Of a stretch of DNA of 64,000 bases, positions 25,175 through 33,552 are shown one piece after another. Position 1 is the first letter of the stretch, and every line of letters begins with the position of its first letter. A program made the translations under genes and the position numbers. The stretch comes from JADJGC01 sp964617645. Its GTDB lineage: Bacteria; Zixibacteria; MSB-5A5; CAIYYT01. The stretch spans positions 75,972 to 139,971 of the forward strand of contig CAZTYE010000009.1 of assembly GCA_964617645.1 (NCBI GenBank), read 5' to 3'. The notes below the pieces were generated by a model, which was not told the DNA's origin, made no database searches, and was given only the letters and a program-made list of their open reading frames with translations.

Positions 25175-26848
25175 TTAGGCGCTTGTCGGTTGAGAAGAGG
25201 ATTCGGCGGGAACTTGCGAGCCGGCTTCGGCTTGTGCTATTGTTAACGTGATTGTCGCGCCCTGACCTTCGACCGAGTTGACTTCAATCGTGCCGCCGTG
25301 GTTACGGATAACTTTACGAATGACAGTGAGTCCGAAGCCGTGGCCGTGCTCTTTCGTCGTGAAGCGATCTTTAAACGCCTTCTGCAGATTCGATTCCGAG
25401 AATCCGCATCCGTTATCGACCACTGTAATCTGCGCTTCCCGCTTCTCGCCGTCCCACTGCGTCGTAATATCGATGTGACCTTCGGCGCGATTGATGCCAT
25501 TGATCGCATCGGCGGCATTGTTCAGCAAGTTGTACAACACCTGCTGAATCTGTGATTGATCGATCAAGAGCGGTGGAATCGCCGAATCGAGGTTCGTGCT
25601 GATCGTCACTTTCTTGAAGCGTTTCTGCCGGCGGGCAAAGCCGGTGATTTCCTGTATCATTTCATTCAAGTCGGAGTCTTGCCGGCGCGTGACCAACTTA
25701 CCGGCATCGGAAAGTTGGTTAGTAAACTTCTCGAACTTGCCGATGTTCTTTTTCACGTTTTCCAGGTACTTCACCGCCGTTTCCGGATAGGTTCCGGCCG
25801 CTTTCATTTCGAACAACTCAACATTCGAGAGTATGATGGCGATGAAGTTGTTGAGTTCGTGAGCGATCTCCGACGACATCATGCCTTGGGTGGCGGCGCG
25901 CTCGAGGCCAATCAAGTGATCTTTGAAATCCTCAAGCCGACTCATCGCCGCGACCGACTCCTGCAACAGGGCAATGTTGTCGAGCGAGATCGAGCTGAGC
26001 GACAAGAGCACGGTGAGCATCTGTCGGTCGACTTCGGTAACGTTGATTGGGGCGTCGCTTCGTACCAACAGCACGAGTTTGATCTTTTCCGTAGCCGGCA
26101 GCGAGAACATGCAGAAGTGGCCGCTGCAGTGCTTGAGCGGCCGGGCAATCGCTTCGGCGCAACTTCTCTGCAATAGACGTGCCATCAAGGGGTGCTGGGC
26201 GATATCGCCATTGTAGTCTTGTTCGCCGGCGGCGAGAAAATCAGGCGGAAAATCGGAGGTAGCGACATTTTCGCACTTGGCTGTCGTAATGTGCTGATAG
26301 CCTTGGCTCAGCGCCAACTGCGCCGACGTGGCCGGCCGATTGTAAAAGAGCACTAAGCCATCATGGAGACTGAAGTGGAAGAGCGCGAAGCGCAGCACAA
26401 GCTTGAGCAGCGACTCGCTGTCGCCGGCCGTATAAAGCGCGCCCATCAGTTCAGATAGGGTTTGCAGCCCGGAAGCCCCTTGCTTTTGCTGTAGCTCTTT
26501 ACGCTTGGCTACGGCAGTCGAGACCGATTTGCGAATTTCCGACAACTCGAATGGCTTCATGATGTAGTCGTAAGCGCCGGTCGCAATCGCTTTCTTGGCG
26601 GTTTCGACGTCGGCGTAGCCGGTCATGAAGAGGATGCCGATTTCACGGTCGATCTCAAGCGCGCGCTGCGCGAGTGTGATACCGTCCATGTCGGGCATCT
26701 TGATGTCGGAGAGGACGAAGTCGAACTTCTCTTTGCCGATCAGGCGCAGCGCTTCCTCCGGCCGCGAGGTCGAGGAAATCGTGTAACCTACGGTCGAGAG
26801 GGCGTCGGTGGCGAAATGCAGGACGATTTCTTCGTCATCAACGATCAA
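25175..26848 (-). CDS. Receiver-histidine kinase (REC-GAF-like-HisKA-HATPase)
   Basis: Cytoplasmic, 557 residues from TTG 26848. N-terminal receiver with IVDDEE, acceptor in LSDIKMPDMDG and MKPF; a GAF-like middle (about 130-290, FALFHFSLHDGLVLFYNR); HisKA with SSEIAHELNNFIAI; HATPase with NNAADAI, DNGCGF and HGFGLTVI. No membrane segment, so it takes phosphate or signal from partners. The TTG start cuts the first receiver strand (KIL); reading upstream in frame gives SDIIASDSAKIL, with SD AAGGAG at 26885-26880 and an AUC at 26872, so a non-standard start is possible. Last gene of a five-gene operon; it overlaps the preceding stop. Confidence 0.88.
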   Translation of the reverse strand: MIVDDEEIVLHFATDALSTVGYTISSTSRPEEALRLIGKEKFDFVLSDIKMPDMDGITLAQRALEIDREIGILFMTGYADVETAKKAIATGAYDYIMKPFELSEIRKSVSTAVAKRKELQQKQGASGLQTLSELMGALYTAGDSESLLKLVLRFALFHFSLHDGLVLFYNRPATSAQLALSQGYQHITTAKCENVATSDFPPDFLAAGEQDYNGDIAQHPLMARLLQRSCAEAIARPLKHCSGHFCMFSLPATEKIKLVLLVRSDAPINVTEVDRQMLTVLLSLSSISLDNIALLQESVAAMSRLEDFKDHLIGLERAATQGMMSSEIAHELNNFIAIILSNVELFEMKAAGTYPETAVKYLENVKKNIGKFEKFTNQLSDAGKLVTRRQDSDLNEMIQEITGFARRQKRFKKVTISTNLDSAIPPLLIDQSQIQQVLYNLLNNAADAINGINRAEGHIDITTQWDGEKREAQITVVDNGCGFSESNLQKAFKDRFTTKEHGHGFGLTVIRKVIRNHGGTIEVNSVEGQGATITLTIAQAEAGSQVPAESSSQPTSA

Positions 26849-27279
26849 AATTTTGGCGCTGTCGCTGGCGATGATATCACTCCTTGATGCGTCGCCTTCT
26901 TCTGCCGGGCGTAATCCTCGGCCCGCAATATAACCGAGCGCAATTCCGCCAGATCAAACGGCTTGCAGATCGTGCCGATGACACCCGGCTGCTCGGTTGC
27001 TTGCGAGAGTTTATCCGGGTAGCTATCCGTCACGATCACCATCGTCAGCGGGTCAGTTTCGTACACCTTGCGCGCGGTTGTCAGGCCGTCTTGTCGCGGC
27101 ATGTGCATGTCGGTGAAGACGAGGTCATAGTGCCGCTGCCGGACTTTTTCGACGGCTTCAATTCCGTTCGCTGCCTTGTCGACCGTATAGCCGTCATTGC
27201 GCAGGACTTCAACTAACAGATCCCGAATGATCTCCGTGTCGTCGACGACCAGTATTGTATGCACGCGATCGGCGTTCAT
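26845..27279 (-). CDS. Single-domain response regulator (CheY-like)
   Basis: 144 residues, one receiver domain plus a short tail. ILVVDDTE, phospho-acceptor Asp in FTDMHMPRQDG, VTDSYPD at the switch Ser/Thr region (Thr kept) and CKPFDL with the conserved Lys. No output domain, so it is either a phosphate shuttle or binds a target protein directly. Its ATG overlaps the stop of the preceding receiver gene (ATGA). Confidence 0.9.
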   Translation of the reverse strand: MNADRVHTILVVDDTEIIRDLLVEVLRNDGYTVDKAANGIEAVEKVRQRHYDLVFTDMHMPRQDGLTTARKVYETDPLTMVIVTDSYPDKLSQATEQPGVIGTICKPFDLAELRSVILRAEDYARQKKATHQGVISSPATAPKF

Positions 27280-27641
27280 ACGACCCCCATGGCGGTCTGA
27301 ACCGCAGTGCGAATCTGCGCGATCGAAAACGGTTTCTTGAGAAAATCAGCGGCGCCGGCCTGGATGCACTCTGATGCCGTCTGCAATGACGCGTAGCCGG
27401 TGACAACGATTACCTTGATGGATCGATCATGCTCCTTGATCTTGCGTAGCAGGGTCAGGCCATCCATCGGGTCCATCTTCAGGTCGGTGATAACCAGTTT
27501 CACGGGATTTTCCTGGATCAGCGACAGCGCCTCGATACCGCTTTGCGCACCCAGCGGGTTCTGCGCAGCGAAGACCTCAAGCAAGAACTCGCGCATTACG
27601 TCTTCATCGTCCACTATAAGAATATTGCGCTCTTCGGACAT
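27276..27641 (-). CDS. Single-domain response regulator (CheY-like)
   Basis: 121 residues, one receiver: ILIVDDED, acceptor Asp in ITDLKMDPMDG, VVTGYASLQ switch and LKKPFS lysine. There is no output domain. It follows the membrane kinase by 27 bases with SD AAGGAG and is translationally coupled to the next receiver. It probably takes phosphate from the upstream kinase. Confidence 0.9.
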   Translation of the reverse strand: MSEERNILIVDDEDVMREFLLEVFAAQNPLGAQSGIEALSLIQENPVKLVITDLKMDPMDGLTLLRKIKEHDRSIKVIVVTGYASLQTASECIQAGAADFLKKPFSIAQIRTAVQTAMGVV

Positions 27642-27668
27642 TGGGATCGAGACTCCTTCGGATTACTC

Positions 27669-29315
27669 TCAAGCCGTTACGCCGGCTGTCTCTCTAACAA
27701 TCGGAAGAACTACCGTAAAAGTTGAGCCCTTACCAACTTCCGATTCCAGCTTGATATCGCCGCCGTGGTCGCGAATGATGCCGTAGGACACCGACAGCCC
27801 CAATCCGGTTCCTTCACCGACCTTTTTGGTCGTGAAGAACGGCTCAAAAATCTTCGAGCGATTAGCTTCGGGAATGCCGACGCCCGTATCGGAGAAGACG
27901 ATCTCGACCGCGCCGCCGAATTCACCGACCGGCGGGTTGAGGCGCGTGACCACTCTCATGTCGCCACCCTCAGGCATCGACTGCATACTGTTAATCAGGA
28001 TGTTGGTGAACACTTGCTGCAGTAAGTTGACGTTGCCCATGACCTTGGGGAGGCTCGGCGCCAGTTCGATGGCGAGATGGATATCTTTCATGCCCAACTG
28101 GTGGGACGTGATGACGAAGGTCTCTTCGAGGGCGGCGTTGATATCAATCAGGTCGTATTCGCCCTTGTCGGATGAGCGACTGAACTTAAGCAGGTTCTTG
28201 ACGATCATCTTGCAACGGCGCGCCTGCAGCTCGATATCCGAAAGATATCTCTGGAACGCCGAGAGGTCTTTGTCTTCCAGTTTTCCGCCTTGGAGTTTCT
28301 CGATCGCAAATTGCGCGTATCCGAGAATACCGCCGAGCGGATTGTTGAGCTCGTGCGCGACGCCGGCGGCCAGTTGCCCGACGGCGGCCATCTTCTCTGA
28401 CTGCAATACCTGCTTCTGGATCTCTTCCAACTTCTGGGTGCGCTCCCGCACCTTTTCTTCGAGCGTCTGATTATGAAGCTCAAGCTGACGCCGCGTCTGC
28501 TCGAGTGAATCGCACATGGTATTGAACGATTGCGCCAGTCGCTCCAGTTCCGCGTCGGTACGAACATGAACCCGCTGCGAAAGGTCACCGGCCGCGATTC
28601 GCTCGGTCGCGTCAACCAGCGTGTTAATGGGACTCGCGATCATCTTGACCAAAGTGACCGAAAGGAGAATGCCGAGCATGACCAGAAGCATGGTAAAGTA
28701 GAAGATCATCTCTCGGGTTCGGGCAATCTTCTTTTCGGTCTCGGTCAAATTGAGCCCAAGCCGAACAAATCCGATGATGTCACCGGCTCCATCAGCTTGC
28801 TTCGCCGTGGTGACACCGAGCTCCTCGCGAGAGAGTTCATTCTTGTGCTCGATGATTGGCACGAAGAATTCGAGGTACTGCTCGTTTCCCGAGAGCTTGT
28901 CTCGGTGCGAATACACCTGATGCCCGACCAGATCATGCAGCGACGCGATTTGCTCTGGCAGGTTGGCCGGTGTAAGAACCGGAGACGGTATATACGGTTG
29001 GTGCTGTTCGATGAGCAGCTTCTGGTTCTTGCCGTAGATCTGCGCAAAGAGCACATCAGGCTCGCTCATCATCCCCGAGACTAACCCCTCCAATTCGCTG
29101 GAGATCTCCAGCATGACACCGAATTCGGCGTTATGCGCCATATTTCGGGCCAGAGAGGAGCCGCGGGCGGTCAGCCCGTCAATGGTAGTCTCGGTGAACT
29201 CCTCGAGCAGGAAGGCTGACAGCAACAGCGAACTGACCACGAGCAATGCGCTGACGCCGAGAATCAGCCGCCACTTGAGACCCATGCGGTCGTGGATACG
29301 ATTCCAGCCCGTCAT
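27669..29315 (-). CDS. Membrane sensor histidine kinase (HAMP-HisKA-HATPase)
   Basis: 548 residues. TM1 about 15-37 (LILGVSALLVVSSLLLSAFL), a periplasmic domain of about 165 residues, TM2 about 203-225 (FYFTMLLVMLGILLSVTLV), HAMP (IASPINTLVDATERIAAGDL), coiled coil, HisKA with GVAHELNNPLGGILGY, HATPase with NILINSM, DTGVGI and GTGLGLSVSYG. The gene starts in the last base of the substrate-binding protein stop (TGATG), which strongly suggests that the periplasmic protein presents its ligand to this sensor. Downstream receivers are the likely phosphate acceptors. Confidence 0.92.
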   Translation of the reverse strand: MTGWNRIHDRMGLKWRLILGVSALLVVSSLLLSAFLLEEFTETTIDGLTARGSSLARNMAHNAEFGVMLEISSELEGLVSGMMSEPDVLFAQIYGKNQKLLIEQHQPYIPSPVLTPANLPEQIASLHDLVGHQVYSHRDKLSGNEQYLEFFVPIIEHKNELSREELGVTTAKQADGAGDIIGFVRLGLNLTETEKKIARTREMIFYFTMLLVMLGILLSVTLVKMIASPINTLVDATERIAAGDLSQRVHVRTDAELERLAQSFNTMCDSLEQTRRQLELHNQTLEEKVRERTQKLEEIQKQVLQSEKMAAVGQLAAGVAHELNNPLGGILGYAQFAIEKLQGGKLEDKDLSAFQRYLSDIELQARRCKMIVKNLLKFSRSSDKGEYDLIDINAALEETFVITSHQLGMKDIHLAIELAPSLPKVMGNVNLLQQVFTNILINSMQSMPEGGDMRVVTRLNPPVGEFGGAVEIVFSDTGVGIPEANRSKIFEPFFTTKKVGEGTGLGLSVSYGIIRDHGGDIKLESEVGKGSTFTVVLPIVRETAGVTA

Positions 29316-30247
29316 CAGTATGTCTCCTTGGCGACGCTGATCAGCTCTTGCGCCAGATCGATTTTTAGCAGTTTACTTGACTTGAGGTTTAGATAAAGAT
29401 AGACCACATCCGGCGTCGATGGTTTGATCGAGCCGATTTCGCGGCCCGAAAGCACCGCGAGGGCCATTTCTCCCGCTTGGCGCCCGATGAACTTGTAATC
29501 GGCCTCCAGACAAAACAGCGCGCCATTCTCGACGAAGTTCTGGTTGAAGCCCATGATTGGCACGCCGAAGCGCAGGGTTTCCACCAGCGTATGGCGAATA
29601 AATTGCGGCGACGAGAGTTGCTCGTCGGCAACCGTCCAGATGCCGTCGACAGAGCGACAGAGGCTATCAACGGCGCTCGGGAGATCGCGCAGCGAACTTA
29701 CCTCGATCGCCACCAACTTGAGATTGAGTCCCGCGCAAGCTTTGCGCGCCTCGTCGACCAGTCTTGAAGTTGCCGGGGTGTAGATCACGCCGACACGCTT
29801 GAGCCGGGGCAGGACCTCGGTGAAGCGCTTGAACTGCTGCTCCACCGGAATATCCAACGCGGCGCCGGTAATTCTCGCTCCGGGTTTATCCCACGACGGA
29901 ATGAAGCCCGATTCGATCGGATTGAGGACTTTTGCAAAGATAACCGGCAGTTCCGGGAGGCGCTGAGCGGCAAACGATGTCGCGTGCGAGCCGACCGATA
30001 TGACCAAGTCGGGTTTGATTTGCAGCACACGGGCGCGCTGCGCATCGTCGACGGTGCGCAAGTAGTAGGTGATCAGGCTGCAAGGTGGATCACAGCCCTT
30101 TAGCGACCACTCCACGCCGGAGATGGTTCGCAACGTGTGGCGCGTGGAGTCACTGTAGAGGAGCGCAACGCGCCGAGCCGCGTCGGCTTGTTCGCCGGCA
30201 AGAACGATAGCTGACGCCAGCACGACGAAACGTAAGATCGCGCTCAT
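29315..30247 (-). CDS. Periplasmic ABC-type substrate-binding protein (TrpX/pfam04392-like)
   Basis: 310 residues with a signal peptide (MSAILRFVVLASAIVLAGEQ, cleavage near ADA) and the fold of the ABC_sub_bind family: VALLYSDS first strand, PDLVISVGSHATSFAA, PVIFAKVLNPIESGFI, and RVGVIYTPATSRLVDEARKA. Family members bind small hydrophobic or aromatic compounds for import. Here there is no permease or ATPase gene; instead it opens an operon of two kinases and two receivers, so a sensory co-receptor role is more likely than transport. The ligand is unknown. Confidence 0.85.
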   Translation of the reverse strand: MSAILRFVVLASAIVLAGEQADAARRVALLYSDSTRHTLRTISGVEWSLKGCDPPCSLITYYLRTVDDAQRARVLQIKPDLVISVGSHATSFAAQRLPELPVIFAKVLNPIESGFIPSWDKPGARITGAALDIPVEQQFKRFTEVLPRLKRVGVIYTPATSRLVDEARKACAGLNLKLVAIEVSSLRDLPSAVDSLCRSVDGIWTVADEQLSSPQFIRHTLVETLRFGVPIMGFNQNFVENGALFCLEADYKFIGRQAGEMALAVLSGREIGSIKPSTPDVVYLYLNLKSSKLLKIDLAQELISVAKETY

Positions 30248-30865
30248 CGGTCAGTCACACCTAAGAAGTCCAAGCTTGTCAAACGCATTAAGTGGCACTC
30301 ACCGTAACGACTTCTGCCAGACGCTCGCGACTACAAGATTCGACGAACCCCGGCACCCGATTGCTTTAGACGGCCGGCCCCGCTGTCATCATCATAAGAG
30401 CGGCGAGAAAAATGGATTCAGGTTACCGCTTGCTGAAGTTATCGGATTTCCCGCAGTCCCCTTGATAAGTTTTCGCTGATTCTGCTTCGGGTCGAAACGC
30501 CGGCCGCCAACTTTTGCTGTCGACGATCCAAGTTGCCCGTCGTTGATTTCGAATCGAAACATTTTGACGCTGTGATCGACCGGCAGAACCCTCCAATGGC
30601 GCGTTCGCAGCTTCGATCGCCGTCGCACGCATCCCCTGGGCCGCCAGCCGGGTTCGACAAGCACATTTTGTGAGGGCGGTAGTTAAAAACTGATCGCGCT
30701 TTCCGATAGAGGTGATAAGATCACCAGAGCTTACAGTTTCGAATGAATCGCCGAATCGGCAGGAAACCGTGAAGCTCGGTTCGTTATGAGAATCGAAAAG
30801 CAGTAAAGCGATTGGTTTGAGCGGTGTTGGTTGTTCACCAAAAAACAACCGGAGGTCACTGCCAA
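30248..30865. other. 618-base non-coding region between divergent operons
   Basis: It separates the sensory operon (minus) from the TonB receptor operon (plus) and must hold both promoters, but I see no convincing -35/-10 pair for either. A minus-strand reading frame at 30423-30848 has no recognisable features. A small hairpin lies at the end (30829-30850). Confidence 0.5.
30829..30850 (+). promoter_or_regulatory. Hairpin abutting the TonB-receptor Shine-Dalgarno
   Basis: GGTTGTT (30829-30835) pairs with AACAACC (30844-30850), 8-base loop; GGAGGT begins at the next base (30851). It could modulate ribosome access. Confidence 0.35.
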
Positions 30866-33526
30866 ATGAAACATCTATTAAAGATCGTGATGAGCGCGAC
30901 CGCGATTTGCGCTCTGCTCATCACAACCGCACTCAGCGCCAAGACTACCGGCAAGATTTCCGGTACGGTGGTGTCCGCCGAGAGCGGCGAACCGCTTCCG
31001 GGCGCTACCGTGACGATCGTCGGTCATTCGATTGTCACCGTTACCGACGCGGATGGCGAGTTCTACATCTTGAATCTGCCGGTTGCGGATTACGAGTTAG
31101 CCGTTTCGTTGATCGGCTATCAAACCGAGATCCGAGTGGGTCTCAAGGTGCTGCTCGACTTGACGACTCCGGTGACTATCGCGCTGGCTTCGGTGCCGGT
31201 GCAGTACGATTCGGTGGTTACGGTCATCGCTGAGCGACCGCTCATCCAAAAGGACGCTACGGCCTCGGTGCGCACCATCACGAAGGAAGAGATCGAAATG
31301 CAACCCAATAGCCGCAACATTCAGCAAGTTATCTTGCGGATGAACGGCACCGTTTCCGACAACGGCGGCGGGCTGCACGTTCGCGGTGGTCGCTACGGCG
31401 AGGTGACCTACTATTTTGACGGCATGCCGGTACAAGACCAATTTTCCGGCGGCCCGGGCACACGCATCAATCCGGACGCACTGGAAACCGTCAGCTTGAC
31501 CTCCGGCGGTTACTCAGCGGAGTACGGCGAAGCGCTCTCAGGTGTGGTGAATGCCCTGACCCAAGAAGGTTCAAATCGATACGCCGGAAAGCTCAAGTTA
31601 GCCGATGGTTTGCAACGCAATTATAATGTACAAAGTGGCGAATTTGGCGACGCGCGCCGAACCGACAACTACTACGGAGTATTCAATCTGTCCGGCCCGC
31701 TTCCGCTCTTCAACAGCGAGCACGCCAGCTTCTTCAACTCAATCGAGTACAATCGCATTGGCAGTTACTTGCCGCATAACGACGGCAAGAGTTGGACATT
31801 GACTTCCAAGGTCTCGTTGCGTCCGGCGCAGAATCTCAAAATGACAGTGTTTTCCAACATCTACGAACGCGAGCAAGAGCGCTACGAGCATCGTGATGTC
31901 AATGGTCGCTCCTACGATTTCGCGCTCGAAAACTCCGGCCTGATCGAGAACGACGCCCACCGCTTCGGCGGTAACGCCACGCTTCAACTTTCGACCAGCA
32001 CGATGGCTTCGGTGAAAGTTGGCTACTTCAGGACCATGACCAAGCTGGCGCCCGATCACTTGTTTGACACCTATTGGGATCAATGGCCGGGTTACTCGGA
32101 GGACTCCGAAGGGCGGTACAACGGCACCATTCAGAACAACTATGCGAGCGACTCGACCTATTACTACACTGGCTATTTGAACGACACGCTCTTCTACCCC
32201 TACTATCTCTATCGCGAGTCGTCCTACAAGTCGGTGGCCTTTGACTTGCTGTCGCAGGTAAACAAATACAACCAGGTGTCTTTCGGCGGCGAGTTCCGCC
32301 AGAATCGGCTTAAGTGGGACAACAAGCAGTTCTTTAACGTTCGCCCCTACGGCGAAAAGTATGACGTCGGTCCGAGTTACGCGGCCGCCTACCTGCAGGA
32401 CAAGATCGAGCTTGGCTATATGATTATTAACGCCGGTCTCCGGCTGGATTATCTTAACGCCGAAGTTGACTACTGGTTTGATCCGGCGTCGAAAACTCAG
32501 CGCATACGCTCCGAAACCAAGACCCATTTGTCGCCCCGATTGGGGTTTTCGCATCCCGTTTCGGACAACACGCTGTTCCACGTGAACTACGGCACTTACT
32601 ATCAGGTGCCGCGTTATCCGTTCATGTTCACGAACTTACAGGCCGACTTAACCACCGGTTTCCCGATCGTCGGCAACCCGAACATGGAACCTGAGAAGAC
32701 GACATCTTACGAACTGGGAATTACGCAACGGCTGGCGGATGATGTCCGCCTCAACGCGACAACTTTCTACAAGGACGTCTCGAACCTCGTCTCGACTCGT
32801 TTCTATGCGACGCCGTCCGGCGGTTACACTCAGTATCACAACGGCGATTACGGGTCGGTAAAGGGTCTTGACTTTGCCCTGACCAAGGTCGGCAATTCGA
32901 TGCTGACGGGATCAATCAACTACTCGTACATGATCGCCGAAGGCAATTCATCCGACGCGAACGAATATTACTACAACTATTTCACTATTGGTGAAAACGC
33001 CCCCATCATTCCGGTCCAGGAGTTTCCGTTAGCGTTTGATCAGCGGCACACGCTTAACGTCAACGTAGACTTTCGCGTCCGGCGGGACCAAGCGCTCCGC
33101 TTATTCGGCATGACGATGCCGTCCGCCTGGGGCCTGAATGCCTTTTTCACATACGGCAGCGGCATGCCGTACACGCGCACGGATGAGAAGGGGCTGCGGC
33201 TTGGCGGCTTGAACGAAGGCCGGATGCCGGCAAACTATCGCGTCGACCTGCGTTTTGACAAAGATTTCTTCTGGTTTAAGACCGATGCGACGCGCCTGCG
33301 CTTCTTTGTCGAAGTCAATAACCTCTTTGATCGACGAAATGTCACCAACGTCTACTCGCGGACCGGTTTGGCGGATGTAGACGGCTACAATTTCGAATTG
33401 ACCAACGATCCGACCGGTCCCGGAACGATCGAAGACGTCAATCGCTTGCAGCGGTTACTGGCGAAGGATCCGCAGAATTTCGATCCGCCGCGGTCGATTC
33501 AGTGGGGGTTAGAATGGTTATTCTAA
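30866..33526 (+). CDS. TonB-dependent receptor with N-terminal carboxypeptidase-regulatory-like domain
   Basis: 886 residues from ATG 30866 (SD GGAGGT at 30851-30856; an in-frame upstream ATG at 30824 is rejected). Signal peptide, then a CarboxypepD_reg-like beta domain (KISGTVVSAESGEPLPGATV), a plug domain (about 125-230, LHVRGGRYGEVTYYFDGMPV and GGYSAEYGEALSGVVNALTQ) and a large beta-barrel ending in the aromatic C-terminal residue (GLEWLF). It imports a ligand across the outer membrane with TonB energy; substrate unknown. It is first in an operon with a sorting-domain protein and a PorV-like protein, which suggests an outer-membrane uptake or surface complex. Confidence 0.92.
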   Translation: MKHLLKIVMSATAICALLITTALSAKTTGKISGTVVSAESGEPLPGATVTIVGHSIVTVTDADGEFYILNLPVADYELAVSLIGYQTEIRVGLKVLLDLTTPVTIALASVPVQYDSVVTVIAERPLIQKDATASVRTITKEEIEMQPNSRNIQQVILRMNGTVSDNGGGLHVRGGRYGEVTYYFDGMPVQDQFSGGPGTRINPDALETVSLTSGGYSAEYGEALSGVVNALTQEGSNRYAGKLKLADGLQRNYNVQSGEFGDARRTDNYYGVFNLSGPLPLFNSEHASFFNSIEYNRIGSYLPHNDGKSWTLTSKVSLRPAQNLKMTVFSNIYEREQERYEHRDVNGRSYDFALENSGLIENDAHRFGGNATLQLSTSTMASVKVGYFRTMTKLAPDHLFDTYWDQWPGYSEDSEGRYNGTIQNNYASDSTYYYTGYLNDTLFYPYYLYRESSYKSVAFDLLSQVNKYNQVSFGGEFRQNRLKWDNKQFFNVRPYGEKYDVGPSYAAAYLQDKIELGYMIINAGLRLDYLNAEVDYWFDPASKTQRIRSETKTHLSPRLGFSHPVSDNTLFHVNYGTYYQVPRYPFMFTNLQADLTTGFPIVGNPNMEPEKTTSYELGITQRLADDVRLNATTFYKDVSNLVSTRFYATPSGGYTQYHNGDYGSVKGLDFALTKVGNSMLTGSINYSYMIAEGNSSDANEYYYNYFTIGENAPIIPVQEFPLAFDQRHTLNVNVDFRVRRDQALRLFGMTMPSAWGLNAFFTYGSGMPYTRTDEKGLRLGGLNEGRMPANYRVDLRFDKDFFWFKTDATRLRFFVEVNNLFDRRNVTNVYSRTGLADVDGYNFELTNDPTGPGTIEDVNRLQRLLAKDPQNFDPPRSIQWGLEWLF

Positions 33527-33552
33527 GCACTCGGAAACGGGGAGGCTCGATT

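Noticed and set aside
30423..30848. 141-codon minus-strand frame in the 618-base intergenic region
   Set aside because: No SD, no domain, no export signal, and it would start inside the SD hairpin of the TonB receptor gene.
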